Source of the DNA: Sphacelaria rigidula
Lineage: Eukaryota > Phaeophyceae > Sphacelariales
Reading direction: 5' to 3'
Assembly (NCBI GenBank): GCA_964200075.2
Contig: CAXNAA020000398.1
Coordinates: 1-21,636, forward strand
DNA: 21,636 bases
In this document: piece by piece, positions 1-10,299 of the stretch
How positions within the stretch are numbered: position 1 is the stretch's first letter
Layout of the letters: each line of letters opens with the position of its first letter
Notes under the pieces: model-generated
Database searches by the model: none
Told to the model about the DNA's origin: nothing
What the model saw: the letters and a program-made list of their open reading frames with translations, nothing else
Translations under genes and position numbers: made by a program

Positions 1-2323
1 TCAACCACTGCCCCCCCCCCCCCCCCGGAAAAATCCAGGAGTCAAAACAGGTGCATAGGGTCTGGGATTTCGTTTTTGGGCCCCCTTGGTAATGGTGCAC
101 TTGAATGGTTGGTTGCCATCGTGGGAACGTGAAAGCCCAAGGTTCATGCAAAAAAAGTGATGAAAATTGACGGGCTAACGGAGCGATATCGTCATCAAAT
201 AAATGCTCACAAAAAGGTGCAAGCCAGTAGGGACTTTACATCTCGTCTCGCGCAAGGCGGGAGCTGGGCAGGAGGAGTAGAAAGTGTTGCAAGTGAAAAG
301 GTTTTTTTGTATCCATACACACATCAAAACCATTCCGATCTGTGCGCAGTACCTGATGACTTCCGTATCCTGGGCATCTGATGCGGGCGCCTTCCGTGGT
401 CACAGGCCAACTACCCAAAACAAGGAGGAAACAATCAAACAGCAGAGAGAACAAATATCGGACCCGAGTCATTGTCCGAGAACGCAGTATTTACGTGTAT
501 TTCGTTCTTACGTCGTACGCATTGCCAGGTAGCTACCTAGATATTCGGAGGGGCATGTTTCAGGCAAGAGTTCGGGAGTGAGTAGTAGATGGACACCTGC
601 CCATAATGAGAAAAAGCGTGATAAAGTGTCGGTCCTGTACCATCCTGACACGACGCTATGTGTCTTCGAGTTCACCACTTCTTTGGACCATATCAACAAA
701 CTACAGCGTAGCAGAGGAAAGCGCGCTTGAGGCCGCTTCTGATACTCTTCGAAAAAAACATGTCTGTTCTTTTTTTTTCAGCGATTCAGGATCGATTTTC
801 GCCGAAATAAGGGGCTTGTCGGGTTGTGCCACCTCGGAAAAGACTCCCTGTACTCTGAGAGGATGATAGGGTACTTTCCCGATATTGCACCGCCCAGTTT
901 GACGTTTGGCCGGACAAGTGATTTCTCAAACACGCAAAGAAAAGCGTTCCTCGGAGAGATATCGTCAGACCAAAATGATTATTACGGGAAATGTTTCACC
1001 CTATGTTTTCCTTCAAATATTTTTCAAATTCTGGGAATCCGGAGAATCGTGAAGGAGGAATGAGGACGTCCACTATTACTACCACGGGTTTTGGACGGTG
1101 GTTTTGTGTGGTACCGGTTTGCGTTTTCGCGCGTACTGGTTTGCGTTTTTGCGCGTTTGAATTTTATGCCTGGCACGCACAGGCTGCAATCCAACAGCAG
1201 ACGGAGAGACATGGTGAACCACACCAGTCATGAGCTAGCTCCAGATTGCAAACAATCCGCACGCAGTATATGGTGCCTGGAAAGACTTGAGGCTCTCACA
1301 CTCTCAAGTTCGCTTCGTGAGGGGGAAGCCATCTATCTTATACGACCGCCGTAGGAGGCAACTACCGCTTACCGTACGTGTGGCGCTTTGATGTGAGCGG
1401 GGTGGCAGGATGGGTATACTGTGCTGTTGTGCCCAAGGGTTGAAAAAAAAAGTTTCGAGGGGTGTGAGATATCTGTCAAACCTGGGCCCAGTTTTGATAG
1501 GTTTCTGTTATTTCTGCCTCCTCTAGACTCTGAGATCGAAAACATCAATGTTTCTTGTCCCCATAGTGGACATGAATCTTTTGGGGGCATCGGAGATCCC
1601 GGCAAAGCTCGGAATTCTGTCTTGAAAATCCCGTTATAGTTGGCCTCGAAGAATCCTCAGAGGAACACGTTTTGACGGACAGTTTGAGAAGTCGTATGTT
1701 TCCTGCCACAAGTCAAACGGGGCGCAAGATGTAGAGAGGGCGCTAGAATCCTCTCGAGGAGTACAACGAGTCTCTGCGACGTGGCACAATCCGCTAAGCC
1801 CCGTTTTCCGGCGAAAAATGGTCTTCGAACAGCCAAATTTTACTTTTTTCCGGGAGAGCTGTTTTAGTTCAGCATAGGATGTGGATATGACCTGACAGAA
1901 GTTCAAAAAATTGAGAGAGGAAGCGCCGTTTCTTGGGGCCAGCGATGACACAGACAAGATATTAAAACCATACGTAAAATTATCAGTATGTGCGTCCTAC
2001 ACATTTGACGTAAACAGAACGTGCAGAACTTTGAGCGACACACAGCGAGAGGGCATGACAACGACGTGGTAACTATGTCGAGCGCCGTTGCGTAGCGTAC
2101 TTCAGCATTGCACGCTGGAGCGCGATGAGCCATTTGAATCGACGGCGAAAATAAACAGCGAATGAACAAAAAGGGGGCAAAGCGATCCTCTGCACGGACC
2201 AGAGCATGTGTATTTATTTTAGGAAAGCACAAAAACATACAACAGCGAAGCACGAGAGTATGGTGTCTTCCATCATCGTGCTCGGGAACGTGACGCCTTG
2301 AATTTACCGGGAAAAAGTATTTA
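1..2323. other. Non-coding stretch, no supportable gene
   Basis: The reading frames here are short, lack recognisable domains and overlap on opposite strands. A poly-C run sits at 11-26. A T9-CAG sequence ending near 781 looks like a 3' splice site, but I cannot find a partner donor with a convincing exon. The one clear structure is the 22-bp tandem duplication listed separately. Confidence 0.5.
1111..1154. repeat. 22-bp tandem duplication
   Basis: Two adjacent 22-bp units (1111-1132 and 1133-1154), each beginning GTAC(C/T)GGTTTGCGTTTT, differ at two positions. A third unit begins and breaks off after GT. No coding context is evident; it looks like a local slippage or recombination duplication. 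Confidence 0.85.
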
Positions 2324-2397
2324 TTGAAAAACAACCGACAGCGATGATATCGGTGTCGTTGTGCTCGGGGAGAGGATGCCTCGGTCTCACCCGAAAA
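2324..2397. repeat. Dispersed ~75-bp direct repeat, copy 1
   Basis: This stretch starts TTGAAAAACAACCGACAGCG and ends ACCCGAAAA. It is repeated about 360 bp downstream at 2686-2760 with scattered substitutions and small indels. Shared landmarks in order are TTGAAAAACAA, GACAGCGATGATAT, GTCGTTGTGCTCGGG, GGATGCCT and TCACCCGAAA. A shorter related piece (CATCGTGCTCGGGAACGTGACGCCTTG) lies just upstream at about 2274-2300. The repeat has no detected reading frame and may be part of a larger degraded transposon. Confidence 0.8.
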
Positions 2398-2685
2398 TCG
2401 TTTTCATGTAACGCTTTTGGAACTCGCGAAACACAGTACAAACTCCCATATACGAGCTTTCGTCAGCGGAAAAACGTCACTTCGACTTCGGTGCACGAAT
2501 CTGTCACATAAGTATACTTGAACTTGGGGTGATGCACCAATCTGGTGGGCTGCATCAACAGCTGCAGAAAAACATCAATTGTAAATCATCATTTTTTTCC
2601 CGCGAGGGTAGGTCACCTGCTGAATCAGCATTTCACTTGAAAGTATCCGTGATCCAGATGCACTGCCCGTTTCGTCGTCCAAGGG
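2398..2685. other. Spacer between the two 75-bp repeat copies
   Basis: I see no gene in this stretch. It contains CATCAAC-rich sequence and a T-run near 2591, but no paired inverted arms that would make it one element with its flanking repeats. Confidence 0.4.
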
Positions 2686-2760
2686 TTGAAAAACAACAGA
2701 CAGCGATGATATATCGACGTCGTTGTGCTCGGGAAGGGGATGCCTTGCATTCACCCGAAA
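2686..2760. repeat. Dispersed ~75-bp direct repeat, copy 2
   Basis: Second copy of the repeat at 2324-2397, in the same orientation. It differs by a few substitutions and a short insertion in the GATGATAT region. Both copies end in TCACCCGAAA before the flanks diverge, so this is a bounded repeat and not one long duplication. Confidence 0.8.
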
Positions 2761-4624
2761 TACCGTCAGTATATCGGCTGAGGCATAACAGTAGAGGGGG
2801 GAACCAAGATTTGGTTTGAAGTACGAACTGAGTCAGCAGTAAATCCTGCATTTGCATGTTACACCATAACCTATTAGGTGAACCAAATCAGCCCGACTCG
2901 AGCATATCGGTGTCACCTGCAGCCAACCTGGTAACGCACAGCACCGCCGCTGAACGAAGGAAAAAATGAAGAAAAATGTACTACATGATGTATTACCTTA
3001 CCGACGGAAAAAAAAAAAGGAATCCATCGGAATTCAAACTCGTGACCTCCATAACTGGATTCTCCTACATCACTTGGATTGAACGGGCGAAGCAGTGTCA
3101 CACAAAAAGAGCCCTGCTACGCCCAATTTGGGGTATTTTTGGCCGATATTGCACCAGGATCTCCTGCACACAAGTACGCACAACAACCGAAGGGATGTCG
3201 ACATATTTCTTGATTTCACGGAGTTATACTCGTGGCATTTTCCCAGTCTTGGCAGAAACTTCAAATCGCTGTAAATTTATTTTATTTTTATTTTATTTTT
3301 TCGTTGCACCCCCCGGAAGGTTGTACGTATTGATGATAAAAATATTGCGTGAAAATTCCAGCGCCCAACTTCTCGAAATACCTACAGCCGGGCCCAGAAA
3401 CATAAAAAAAATCATTGTCAGATGGCTCAGCTCGTATTGCATCCATCTCTCAGGCTTTGTCTCACCAACAAAACAAGCAGCTAGGGAGAACATGCGGACT
3501 TTCAATTCTGTCCATTTGTTACCCGTTTCGAGTCCAGGTGAATTCCTCGCAGCGCAGCGAGAAACCGGGATGGGTGTTACGTACAACGGCAAACACCATC
3601 CCTCACCTTAAAGCTGTTCACACGTTCATCACGAGATTCACGGCACGCGACACAAAGCTCGATAGCCCATACGAGTAGCGTAGCTCCCAATCAGCCCGTT
3701 GAGCGTGTGTTTGGCATCGTTTTAATCGGCCGTGAACTGAGCAGCGCTGTTTTTGGACAACTGCGTCAGCTAAGTTATAATATTAGTATGGTGGGAAAAC
3801 GAAGCAACTTCCTCGAATAGTACTGTTGCTCGCCCAATATCGCACCATGCAAACACATCGCCTCAAAGTGCGGTGGACTGTGACTCCTTCTCAAGGTTTC
3901 AGGTGTCTAGCGTTGGTGTCTACTGACGGCGGGGTATGCCTCGAAATTCTGGGCACACGATTCCCACGGTTGCACTGTGACGATACGCGGGCTTTTTTCT
4001 TAGTAGCATGCGGTTGCTTATGCCGTAGTGTCTAGCTGAGGAAGCCACTTGCGAGAGTTTCATTTTCAACCTTCCGGTCCTGCACAAAGAAATGACCTGA
4101 GTTTGATCAAGCCATATTTCTAGGAGAAAAAATGACGCGAACACATCACAGAGTTTTATGTGTCTCGGCGCGTTCTGTCGCAGCCTAATTTTTTGGAGAA
4201 GGCAGCTCCTCAGTATCGATTAACAAAAATGGACAGCAACACGGCAAAAGTGGGCAATGGCCAAGCAGATTATTTCAGACGAAAGTTCGAGCAGAACCCC
4301 CCGAAAAATTGAAATGTCATAGTCGTGGAGGAAAAAACACTGCATTCGACTTCCGCTCGATCGCTACCGTTTCCAGCGTGCGAGAGCTCAAACAATAAAA
4401 CCAAGACGCATGATCTGAATTATAGCGTTCCTCTTATCCATGACTGATCGTTACCCGTGTTCCCCTCTTTTGTCCTCTCACGCTCGTCATGTTTTCGGCC
4501 GACTTCTTGACTGTACTGTACGCACGCTCCCACCTCTTCAACAAACAGGGTGGACTCTTCTCAGCCCATTTCTTTACAAACATGTAACATGCGATGCACG
4601 CAGCGTGAGTGCTTCACTAACACT
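2761..4624. other. Non-coding stretch, no supportable gene
   Basis: The longest open frame (2976-3611, plus) encodes no recognisable domain, runs across an A10 tract and a TTTTA simple repeat, and has an overlapping antisense frame of similar quality, so I treat it as chance. A (TTTTA)-type low-complexity tract lies at about 3276-3301. No splice-bounded exon with a recognisable protein was found. Confidence 0.45.
3276..3301. repeat. TTTTA/TTTTTA low-complexity tract
   Basis: A run of TTTAT and TTTTTA units, 26 bp. It is a simple sequence repeat with no further structure. Confidence 0.8.
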
Positions 4625-4832
4625 CAGCACTGACCCCCCCCTCCCCCTCCCCTAGCCCTTCCTTGACCCACACATGTACATGAACGGCAGCATTGCACGT
4701 AACTCCGCCGCGCCAGAAATCGGCACTACATCGTGAGGGCACACACAACAGACAGCCTCAAATTGCAGCCGTCGAAACCGCTGCGCGTGCTACTTGTCAC
4801 GACACGACCCCCCCCCGCCGCCCCCCCCCCCC
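4625..4832. repeat. Pair of C-rich tracts
   Basis: Two C-rich runs, about 4631-4659 (C runs broken by T) and 4808-4832 (C runs broken by a single G). They flank ordinary sequence. Similar C-rich tracts recur at 11-26, about 8960-8980, about 18890-18942 and 21231-21257, so they appear to be a general feature of this genome. Confidence 0.75.
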
Positions 4833-6235
4833 GACACGAACGCTTCTCAGCACGTGAAATTGTATTGCCAAAATGACCTGACGCACATTATGATTTAGTG
4901 CGAATTTGGTGTGATGGACCTCGGCGGCGGTGTTTTGGGGCTCCAGAAAATAAAAAACTGAAAGCAGATTGGAGCCAAGCTTGTCTTACGAAACGAAGTA
5001 GTTGTGAGGCGTTCGCTATAGTTCACTGGGGTACCGGAAACCCCGGGTGATGAAATGGGAAGCCGAACTCTTCCCCCCGCCCCGCCCGTCCGAAAAAAAT
5101 CTGAAACCTGCTTCAGTCCTCATAATGCCAAAAACCTCGTCACAACCGTTCCCGTTATTTTCAGGAATTCCCGAAGGTACGGGGTGGAACTAAGACTTCA
5201 AAACATGCAGGATAGAAAGAGACATCGACCATGCGAGCTCCCACTTTTGTTATTACGGCAAAAAATTACGCATGAAAAATGTATTGCGAAAAAGAGAACC
5301 AATGCAAAACAACGGTTCGTTCAAACCTGAACCCCCGACACATTGCCAATACGACAAGCTGCTATCTCTCGCAGGGACTCTGACTCCAGTCCCTCCCTCC
5401 CCCTCACTCGCGCCGCCGGCCGAAAGTGGGCACCGCAAAAACAGCCTTCCGACAGTTCTTGTGAAATAACTCGTGATCCATGTGGCGCCAAAGACGCCAA
5501 CACGGGCAAACAGCTCGCCCAACCAACTACACCCGCGGCTGAATCTAGAAGTGCAGACTGGAGCTCACGCACCCCGTCTTCATTTGCCCAGGTACGCCAC
5601 CATCTCATGGCCCACCCACCCAAACGTGCAGGCCGATGCGATAGCGGCCCCCGCTTTCCCGGTGGAAGCACATTTCCCTTCTCCCCTATTAACTATCGGC
5701 CGCCCTCTTGGCCCGCTGGGGAAGTATCTCGGCAGCGGAAATCATCCTGCAATTTTGTTTTTACAAAAAGACATGCACAACCATGGCAAATATGTAGAAG
5801 TTATTGGCTATGACGAGAGCGCAATGGTGAAGACAAAATTATTCCAGTCTCGTCCAACTCTATGGACTGCGGTTAACGGTATACTCGCATCAAAAAATTA
5901 TCGATGTCCTCAAATGAGCTGCACATGTTTTGCTGAACATACAGGGTCTGCAGGGATGTCTGCTGACAATACGGGATAGCTGCACTAACTGTTCTATACA
6001 ATGACAGTGAAGTACGTACAGCAGTAGTACCATAAGTGTACACCGTCAGTAGTACAGAAGGTCATGTGTATGAGCGCAGGGATCATACAAGGCAAGAAGT
6101 TGACGTTGCTAGACGTTCGTTGAGTTTGTTTGACTCGCCTCAGCTCACAAAACTTGGTTGTGTTCAAACTCCCGAGACAATCTAACAACACGTCCCTTAC
6201 CTGAAAAGAAGATCATCACCGACGCAAAGCCCAAT
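4833..6235. other. Stretch without a supportable gene
   Basis: Overlapping plus-strand open frames at 5343-5813 and 5473-5979, and a minus-strand frame at 5671-5321, cover the same bases. The 168-residue frame at 5473-5979 is the longest but shows no domain, membrane segment or motif I recognise. A CAG/GTACG at 5590-5596 could be a splice site. It could hold an exon of an unrecognised gene, but nothing in the sequence decides it. Confidence 0.35.
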
Positions 6236-6766
6236 TCATGCAGCCATAGCCTGTGCCTCATCCTCCGCCGCCTGCTTCTTCTCCGCCGCCCTATCTGCGC
6301 GGTTGCGCTCAATCTGCCCCGTCGCGATCATCCCGCCCAGAAGGATAACGCTCAGGAGGAAGAGCCAAAAGTATGTCCACAGGGCGGTATGGTTCCTGTC
6401 GGTGTCGATCGCCGATTTGAGAAGTAGACCCACGAACCCCAGCACGAATGACCACAAGGCGAAGATGCAGCCCATGATGAGCAGCAAATCTTCGAGGCTG
6501 TTGCCGCAGCCAATCCCGATTGTCTTATCACCGCACTTCATGGTGAGAGGCTTATACTGCTTCATAATGTTGATCTCGGCCAGGGTCGAGGGCCTGAAAG
6601 AGCGCGCATCCTTTGAGCCTCTCGGGGGCACAACCTTCGGGATGGGGTCTTTGCTCTGGTCGAATCTTGAGACGGCCGGCATGCTGTCGGCATGCTGCTG
6701 ATGCGTCGTAGATGAAGTAGCAGGGACAGTGACGGTGACATCTCCAGTCTTCGCTTCTTGCGACAT
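6236..6766 (-). CDS. Two-TM hypothetical membrane protein
   Basis: A 176-residue protein of unknown function. I chose the ATG at 6766-6764 because the frame upstream opens only with GTG, and the stop is TGA at 6238-6236. Residues 1-60 are Ser/Thr/Pro-rich, hydrophilic and probably disordered. Residues 78-90 carry two cysteines (C78, C87) with a Gly-rich GIGCGN segment. Two hydrophobic helices follow at about 92-116 and 129-148, joined by a short loop with a potential N-glycosylation sequon (NHT, 125-127). The tail 151-170 is Glu/Lys/Arg/Ala-rich and amphipathic. The layout suggests a membrane hairpin with both termini on the same side, the sequon loop facing the lumen or exterior. The frame is uninterrupted and has clear compositional order, unlike the shadow frames on the opposite strand. 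I do not recognise the family. Extra exons on either side cannot be excluded. Confidence 0.7.
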   Translation of the reverse strand: MSQEAKTGDVTVTVPATSSTTHQQHADSMPAVSRFDQSKDPIPKVVPPRGSKDARSFRPSTLAEINIMKQYKPLTMKCGDKTIGIGCGNSLEDLLLIMGCIFALWSFVLGFVGLLLKSAIDTDRNHTALWTYFWLFLLSVILLGGMIATGQIERNRADRAAEKKQAAEDEAQAMAA

Positions 6767-7821
6767 GCTGGGTGTTGTTGTGCTTCCCACTCTGATCTAT
6801 CTACGGCACGTGGAGCGGCGATTACGTTGCTTTTGCGCGTCCGACCGTGTTTTTGCAACGTATTCCAGTCAGGTCAGGTGCTAGTTACGCACTCTTTCGC
6901 CTGTTTGACTTCTCAAAAAGCTCTGTACTTGCCGGACCAGGGTAATGCTACGGGATCGATCCGCCAGAACACTATTTCTAGAGGAAAGACGCTAGGGAGC
7001 TAGAGGTAGTGTCGTCGACGTGGTTTGTAGGCTAACGGGTTGTCCCAGCCGGTGTTGTTTGTGTACAACCAGGGCCTGTATGACTTTCGGTTCCCAGTTT
7101 TCACCGAAAAGCCGGTACCGGTAAGCACTCGAAAGTGTAACCGTCGAAAATGAGTGAAGAGTTCGCGCCGCAAGGCAGAACTCGAGCCGTATTTTCGTAT
7201 TTTCGAGCAGATTTTGGTGTTCAGGTTAGGGAGATCAGAGCGGAATGGATATCTTGTTCGAGTTCCGACAACCTCGCGTATGACACACGATCGCCCCCTA
7301 GCTGCGTCACGCCGCAGCGCAGAAGGCGTACCGCCATCATTATGTTTATAGCTCTTTCTCGGAAAAAATCCCAGCAGGACGGCAGAGAGGCGGACAGCGC
7401 ATGTCTCAGTGTACCGTACTGTTGTTTCAGTTGTACACACTACTACTGTAGGCTGGACGTCGCGATTGTTCAGTTCCGGTCGACATTATGCAGGACGCCG
7501 TGTAGATCGTGTGAATGAGGTATCTTTGTCCGTACTCCGTACACATGTTGGATGCAGCATGTTGATGATGTAGATATCATGTACTGCTGTAGGCGCACCA
7601 CCACGATATCGTCATGTGTTGTTGTCATGTGTTGTAATGATGTACATCATGGACAGCAAGAACAACACGCGTTGCCGAACCAAGTGCCTCCCTCTCCTGT
7701 TCAGCCTGGTCCAAATACTGCTGTAGTACCGCTTGTACCGTATGTACTGACTTCTCTCTGCCGGGGCGCAGACTGACCAGGCCGCCACTACGGCTGGCTG
7801 ATGTACCTGTACTGCACTACT
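6767..7821. other. Intergenic region upstream of the membrane-protein gene
   Basis: No gene is supported. For about 200-300 bases next to 6766 this should hold the promoter of the minus-strand gene, but I see no convincing TATA or initiator. A palindromic CCGGTACCGG sits at about 7112-7121. TATTTTCG units at about 7190-7206 recur at about 8191-8214. The frames at 7150-7518 (plus) and 7440-7000 (minus) overlap and look like chance. Confidence 0.4.
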
Positions 7822-7855
7822 GTTGTATCGTTGTATCGTTGTATCGTTGTATCGT
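7822..7855. repeat. (GTATCGTT)n microsatellite
   Basis: About four perfect copies of an 8-bp unit, GTTGTATC in its first register. It lies about 135 bp upstream of the tRNA-like SINE head at 7990. Confidence 0.9.
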
Positions 7856-7989
7856 ACTCACTCCCCGACACGCACTGACCATTTGTCTCCGAGTCTCATC
7901 ATCTCAAGACAGGAAATAGGCCAGCTCGACACATGTAAACAAATTTTGTACGACGCGGGTGGTGCGAATAACACACCGGTAGTAATACA

Positions 7990-8120
7990 GCCGCCGCACT
8001 CTGGTGGTCTGGCAGTCCAACTGACACCGTAAGGGTTGAGAGAACGCGGGTTCCATTCCCGCCGCATGCGTTAGGGTATTTTGTACGGCATCGTTGGTTC
8101 CCGCCGTTGAATTACTACAA
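7990..8120 (+). mobile_element. SINE fragment with tRNA-like head (copy 1)
   Basis: The sequence begins GCCGCCGCAC and carries an A-box-like element at 8005-8015 (TGGTCTGGCAG, one mismatch from TRGYNNARNNG) and a B-box-like element at 8049-8059 (GGTTCCATTCC, one mismatch from GGTTCGANTCC). The start-to-start spacing is 44 nt, the spacing in a tRNA. The T-arm GCGGG/TTCCATT/CCCGC is a perfect 5-bp stem with a 7-nt loop. I could not fold a 7-bp acceptor stem, so it is not a functional tRNA. About 130 bp is homologous to the start of the SINE at 10300. The downstream part and tail are absent or unrecognisable, so this copy looks 3'-truncated or older. Confidence 0.65.
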
Positions 8121-8184
8121 CGTATTTGATGTCCGCCGTTGAAAATGCTCAACGTTTCGTGCTATTTGTTCTCTTGGGGGGCGT

Positions 8185-8214
8185 GTGGGGGGTCGTATTT
8201 TCGTATTTTCGTAT
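8185..8214. repeat. CGTATTTT short tandem repeat
   Basis: Three units of TCGTATTT-type sequence follow a G-rich stretch. Two similar units lie at about 7190-7206. It precedes the diverged dispersed repeat that follows. Confidence 0.7.
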
Positions 8215-8216
8215 TT

Positions 8217-8410
8217 CCCACTTTTGGGACCTTGGACACGGTTTTCGGCCACAGAACGCAGTGTTTTTTCCTTCATGATTACGATATTTCAATTTAGGGA
8301 ATATCGGCATCATCATCGCTCGTCTTGGACAGTTTGCATCGCCCAACAAGAGAGGGGTGTATCGTCCCCTCATTCATACCTGCAGACAGCGCATTTCTCC
8401 CTCCAGCCCA
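8217..8410. repeat. Diverged dispersed repeat, copy A
   Basis: This region shares an ordered series of short blocks with 9093-9235. The blocks are a TTTTGGGAC...GACA(C/T)GG motif, GGGAA.ATC..CATCA, TTGGACAGTTTGCATCGCCC (against CGGACACTTTGCATCGCCCC), AGAG.GGTGTA..CCCC, CATACCTG and a T-rich end CCAGCC. The long plus-strand open frame over it (8185-8808) is probably a by-product, because the similarity is at the nucleotide level and broken by indels. Confidence 0.6.
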
Positions 8411-9092
8411 GGGGTCTGCCGGGAGGGAAATTCTGGACATGTAAAACCCACCCCCTCCCAGAGCGTTATTTTTCGAAAATTGTCAGGATTTTCATGGTTT
8501 CACTCGTTGAATATTGTGTTAAAGAAAACGAACAAGAAACATCGACAAAACCCGAAAAATCTGGTGGGCTTCGCGGCATTCGTATACTATTTGACTCTGC
8601 TCCTTATTGCCCGCTCTGCCCGATGACCTTGGATGCTGACCACGCTCACGCACATGTATTCACACGAACGAGCGCACGGTTGCGACAGCCTGCAGCCAAA
8701 GTAGCAACATTATATCTCGCCTCACGCCAAGCTCCTCCGACCGCGCCACGAGACGGGCGACGAGCGGGGCCGTGGCCGCTCCACAAAATGCACCGGGGCC
8801 TTCGCTAGTAGAGGGAGCTGCTGAAGATGAGCTTGGGGGGAGCGGCGTGTCCGCCATCTCAGGGACCTCCATGCCAAGGATCAATGTACGCACAGCAGCT
8901 GACCGAATCCGCTAACGCCTCGGCTATTATGAACATGAGATAACAGGCTGGGTGTCCCCGCCCCCCCCTGCCCCCCCCTCGAAAACTCATTTTTTCGACC
9001 TGGGGCCTACGTATCCAAGGTTTTTTCCCGACAGACCCTTGCCCGACCATTTTTTTGTCAGTTGGTACTTTCTTTTGGGGTGTGTTTTGTGT
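8411..9092. other. Stretch without a supportable gene
   Basis: The overlapping frames at 8357-8626 (plus) and 8893-8660 (minus) have no recognisable domain. A poly-C tract broken by TG lies at about 8960-8980. Confidence 0.4.
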
Positions 9093-9235
9093 GCCATTTT
9101 TGGGACATTTGACATGGGTTTCGTCCCTAAACAGGGAAAATCACCATCACACGCCTCGGACACTTTGCATCGCCCCACCGAGAGGAGTCTACCCCACTCA
9201 CATACCTGAAGAATCCGCATTTTTTTTCCAGCCGT
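9093..9235. repeat. Diverged dispersed repeat, copy B
   Basis: Copy of the repeat at 8217-8410, same orientation. Its leading motif (TTTTTGGGACATTTGACATGG at about 9094) also occurs inverted at about 9366-9404 as CCGTGTCAAATGTC within GGGGACC...AAAAACGG. Copy B and the inverted motif thus look like imperfect terminal inverted arms about 310 bp apart. Confidence 0.55.
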
Positions 9236-9664
9236 ATTTTTGTGCAGCTGCCGTTTTCGGAACTTCGAGGCCAAGCGAATCTAAAAGTGAGCTGTAGACT
9301 CCTCCCGGTCGGGTGATGTAAAAAAAGTGTCCAATACGTTTTTTAGTGAGGATATTCCCGCTTTGGGGACCAAAAACCGTGTCAAATGTCTTGAAAAAAA
9401 CGGAAACTACGCCCCATCGAAAGTATCAACTGTAAGAAACAGTGTCATGAGGGCGCATGTTAATTAGCCCGTTATCAAAGGCCCTAGATGCCCTAAATCT
9501 GGATATCGCGTCTCAGTTTCTGAGAACTGTGCCATGAAATTTCTTCTGAAGAACCGCTAGGGCATAATAAAATAAACAAAGCAGCTCTTCTTCACCTTTC
9601 CCCCCCATTTTTTTGTTCATTTTTGTTCCTTTTTTTTCATGTTTTTAGTTGAGATATAGGAGAA
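9236..9664. other. Presumed 5' non-coding region of the retroelement
   Basis: There is no gene. The stretch contains the inverted motif at 9366-9404, an A/T-rich stretch with AATAAA at about 9571, and a T-run (about 9608-9645). A 5' LTR and primer binding site are expected here or further upstream if the retroelement is complete. I found no terminal repeat matching 18904-20100 and no tRNA-complementary site, so this end is undefined. Confidence 0.4.
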
Positions 9665-10299
9665 ATGAATATTCCTCTTGAGCCTCATCTCAAATTTGCA
9701 GCCCAATTTTTAGAACTGTGATTTGAAACTGTCACCGATCTTTTTGCGGCGCTACGTGCCGCCTACCCCTCTGATCTCGGCGCCACCACCGCTGATGATG
9801 ACGAGGATGACGATGGTTGAACTCCCAAGAGTGCCAACTGCAGAGGTAAGAACAAGAACCGCCGGCGGGATGACGACGGCAACGATGGAGGAGGCCCCCG
9901 CCGCCGCCATGGCGGCGGGGATCCTCGGGCGGTTCCGGATCGAACCGCCCGCTCCACAATAACCGCGGCCCGACTGAGAAGAAAACAGGAGGCGATTCTT
10001 CCGGATCTTCCGCGCCAGGTTGAAACCGGTCTAGCACAGACCTGCCCCCCTCGGGTTCGGTGACACCCAGGCAAGTGATACCTAAGTTGGTCGATGTTTC
10101 GGGTCGCATTTTGGGTTTATCTGATTCGGACACACCAGACCGTTCATCGTCTTCTACCGCAGCCCGCGCTTTAGCAACCGCTGCGGCCGACAAAGAACGT
10201 TCCGAAGCTATTAAAAAAGCATCTTACGATAGAGTCGAGTCTGCCCGAGCAGCTGCAATACAGAGACAGTATATCCAGATGGACGTGAAAAGGCTTTAG
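9665..10299 (+). pseudogene. gag: gag N-terminal region (broken)
   Basis: The frame opens at ATG 9665 (GGAGAAATG context, A at -3). It runs with stops at 9719 and 9818 to 10063, then continues in the next frame to 10299, the shift probably lying in the C6 run at 10045-10050. Early residues are hydrophobic and helical (DLFAALRAAYPSDLG), followed by an acidic Asp/Glu tract. Next comes a basic Lys/Arg/Gly-rich tract (KNKNRRR...PRRRHGGG) and a Ser-rich then Ala/Glu/Lys-rich helical stretch (about 10130-10270) that could form a coiled coil. It is assigned to gag by position and composition, not by a diagnostic domain. The frame ends where the SINE begins. Confidence 0.6.

Noticed and set aside
3014-3060. 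Minus-strand tRNA-like T-arm (GAGTTTGAATTCC) before a T-run
   Set aside because: No matching A box at tRNA distance and no paired T-stem.
2976-3611. 211-residue open frame on the plus strand
   Set aside because: It spans an A-run and a TTTTA repeat, has no recognisable motif, and an antisense frame of similar length overlaps it; chance is the simpler explanation.
5473-5979. 168-residue open frame, possible gene or exon
   Set aside because: No domain or membrane pattern, and competing frames cover the same bases. I noted it in the region entry instead of calling it.
8185-8808. 207-residue open frame on the plus strand
   Set aside because: It covers a diverged nucleotide repeat whose other copy (9093-9235) is shifted by indels, so the protein reading is not conserved.
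9441-9476. Similarity to 19576-19611 (AGTGTCATGA...CGCAT...TTATCA) as LTR remnants
   Set aside because: The match is short, gapped and does not extend on either side; too weak to call terminal repeats.
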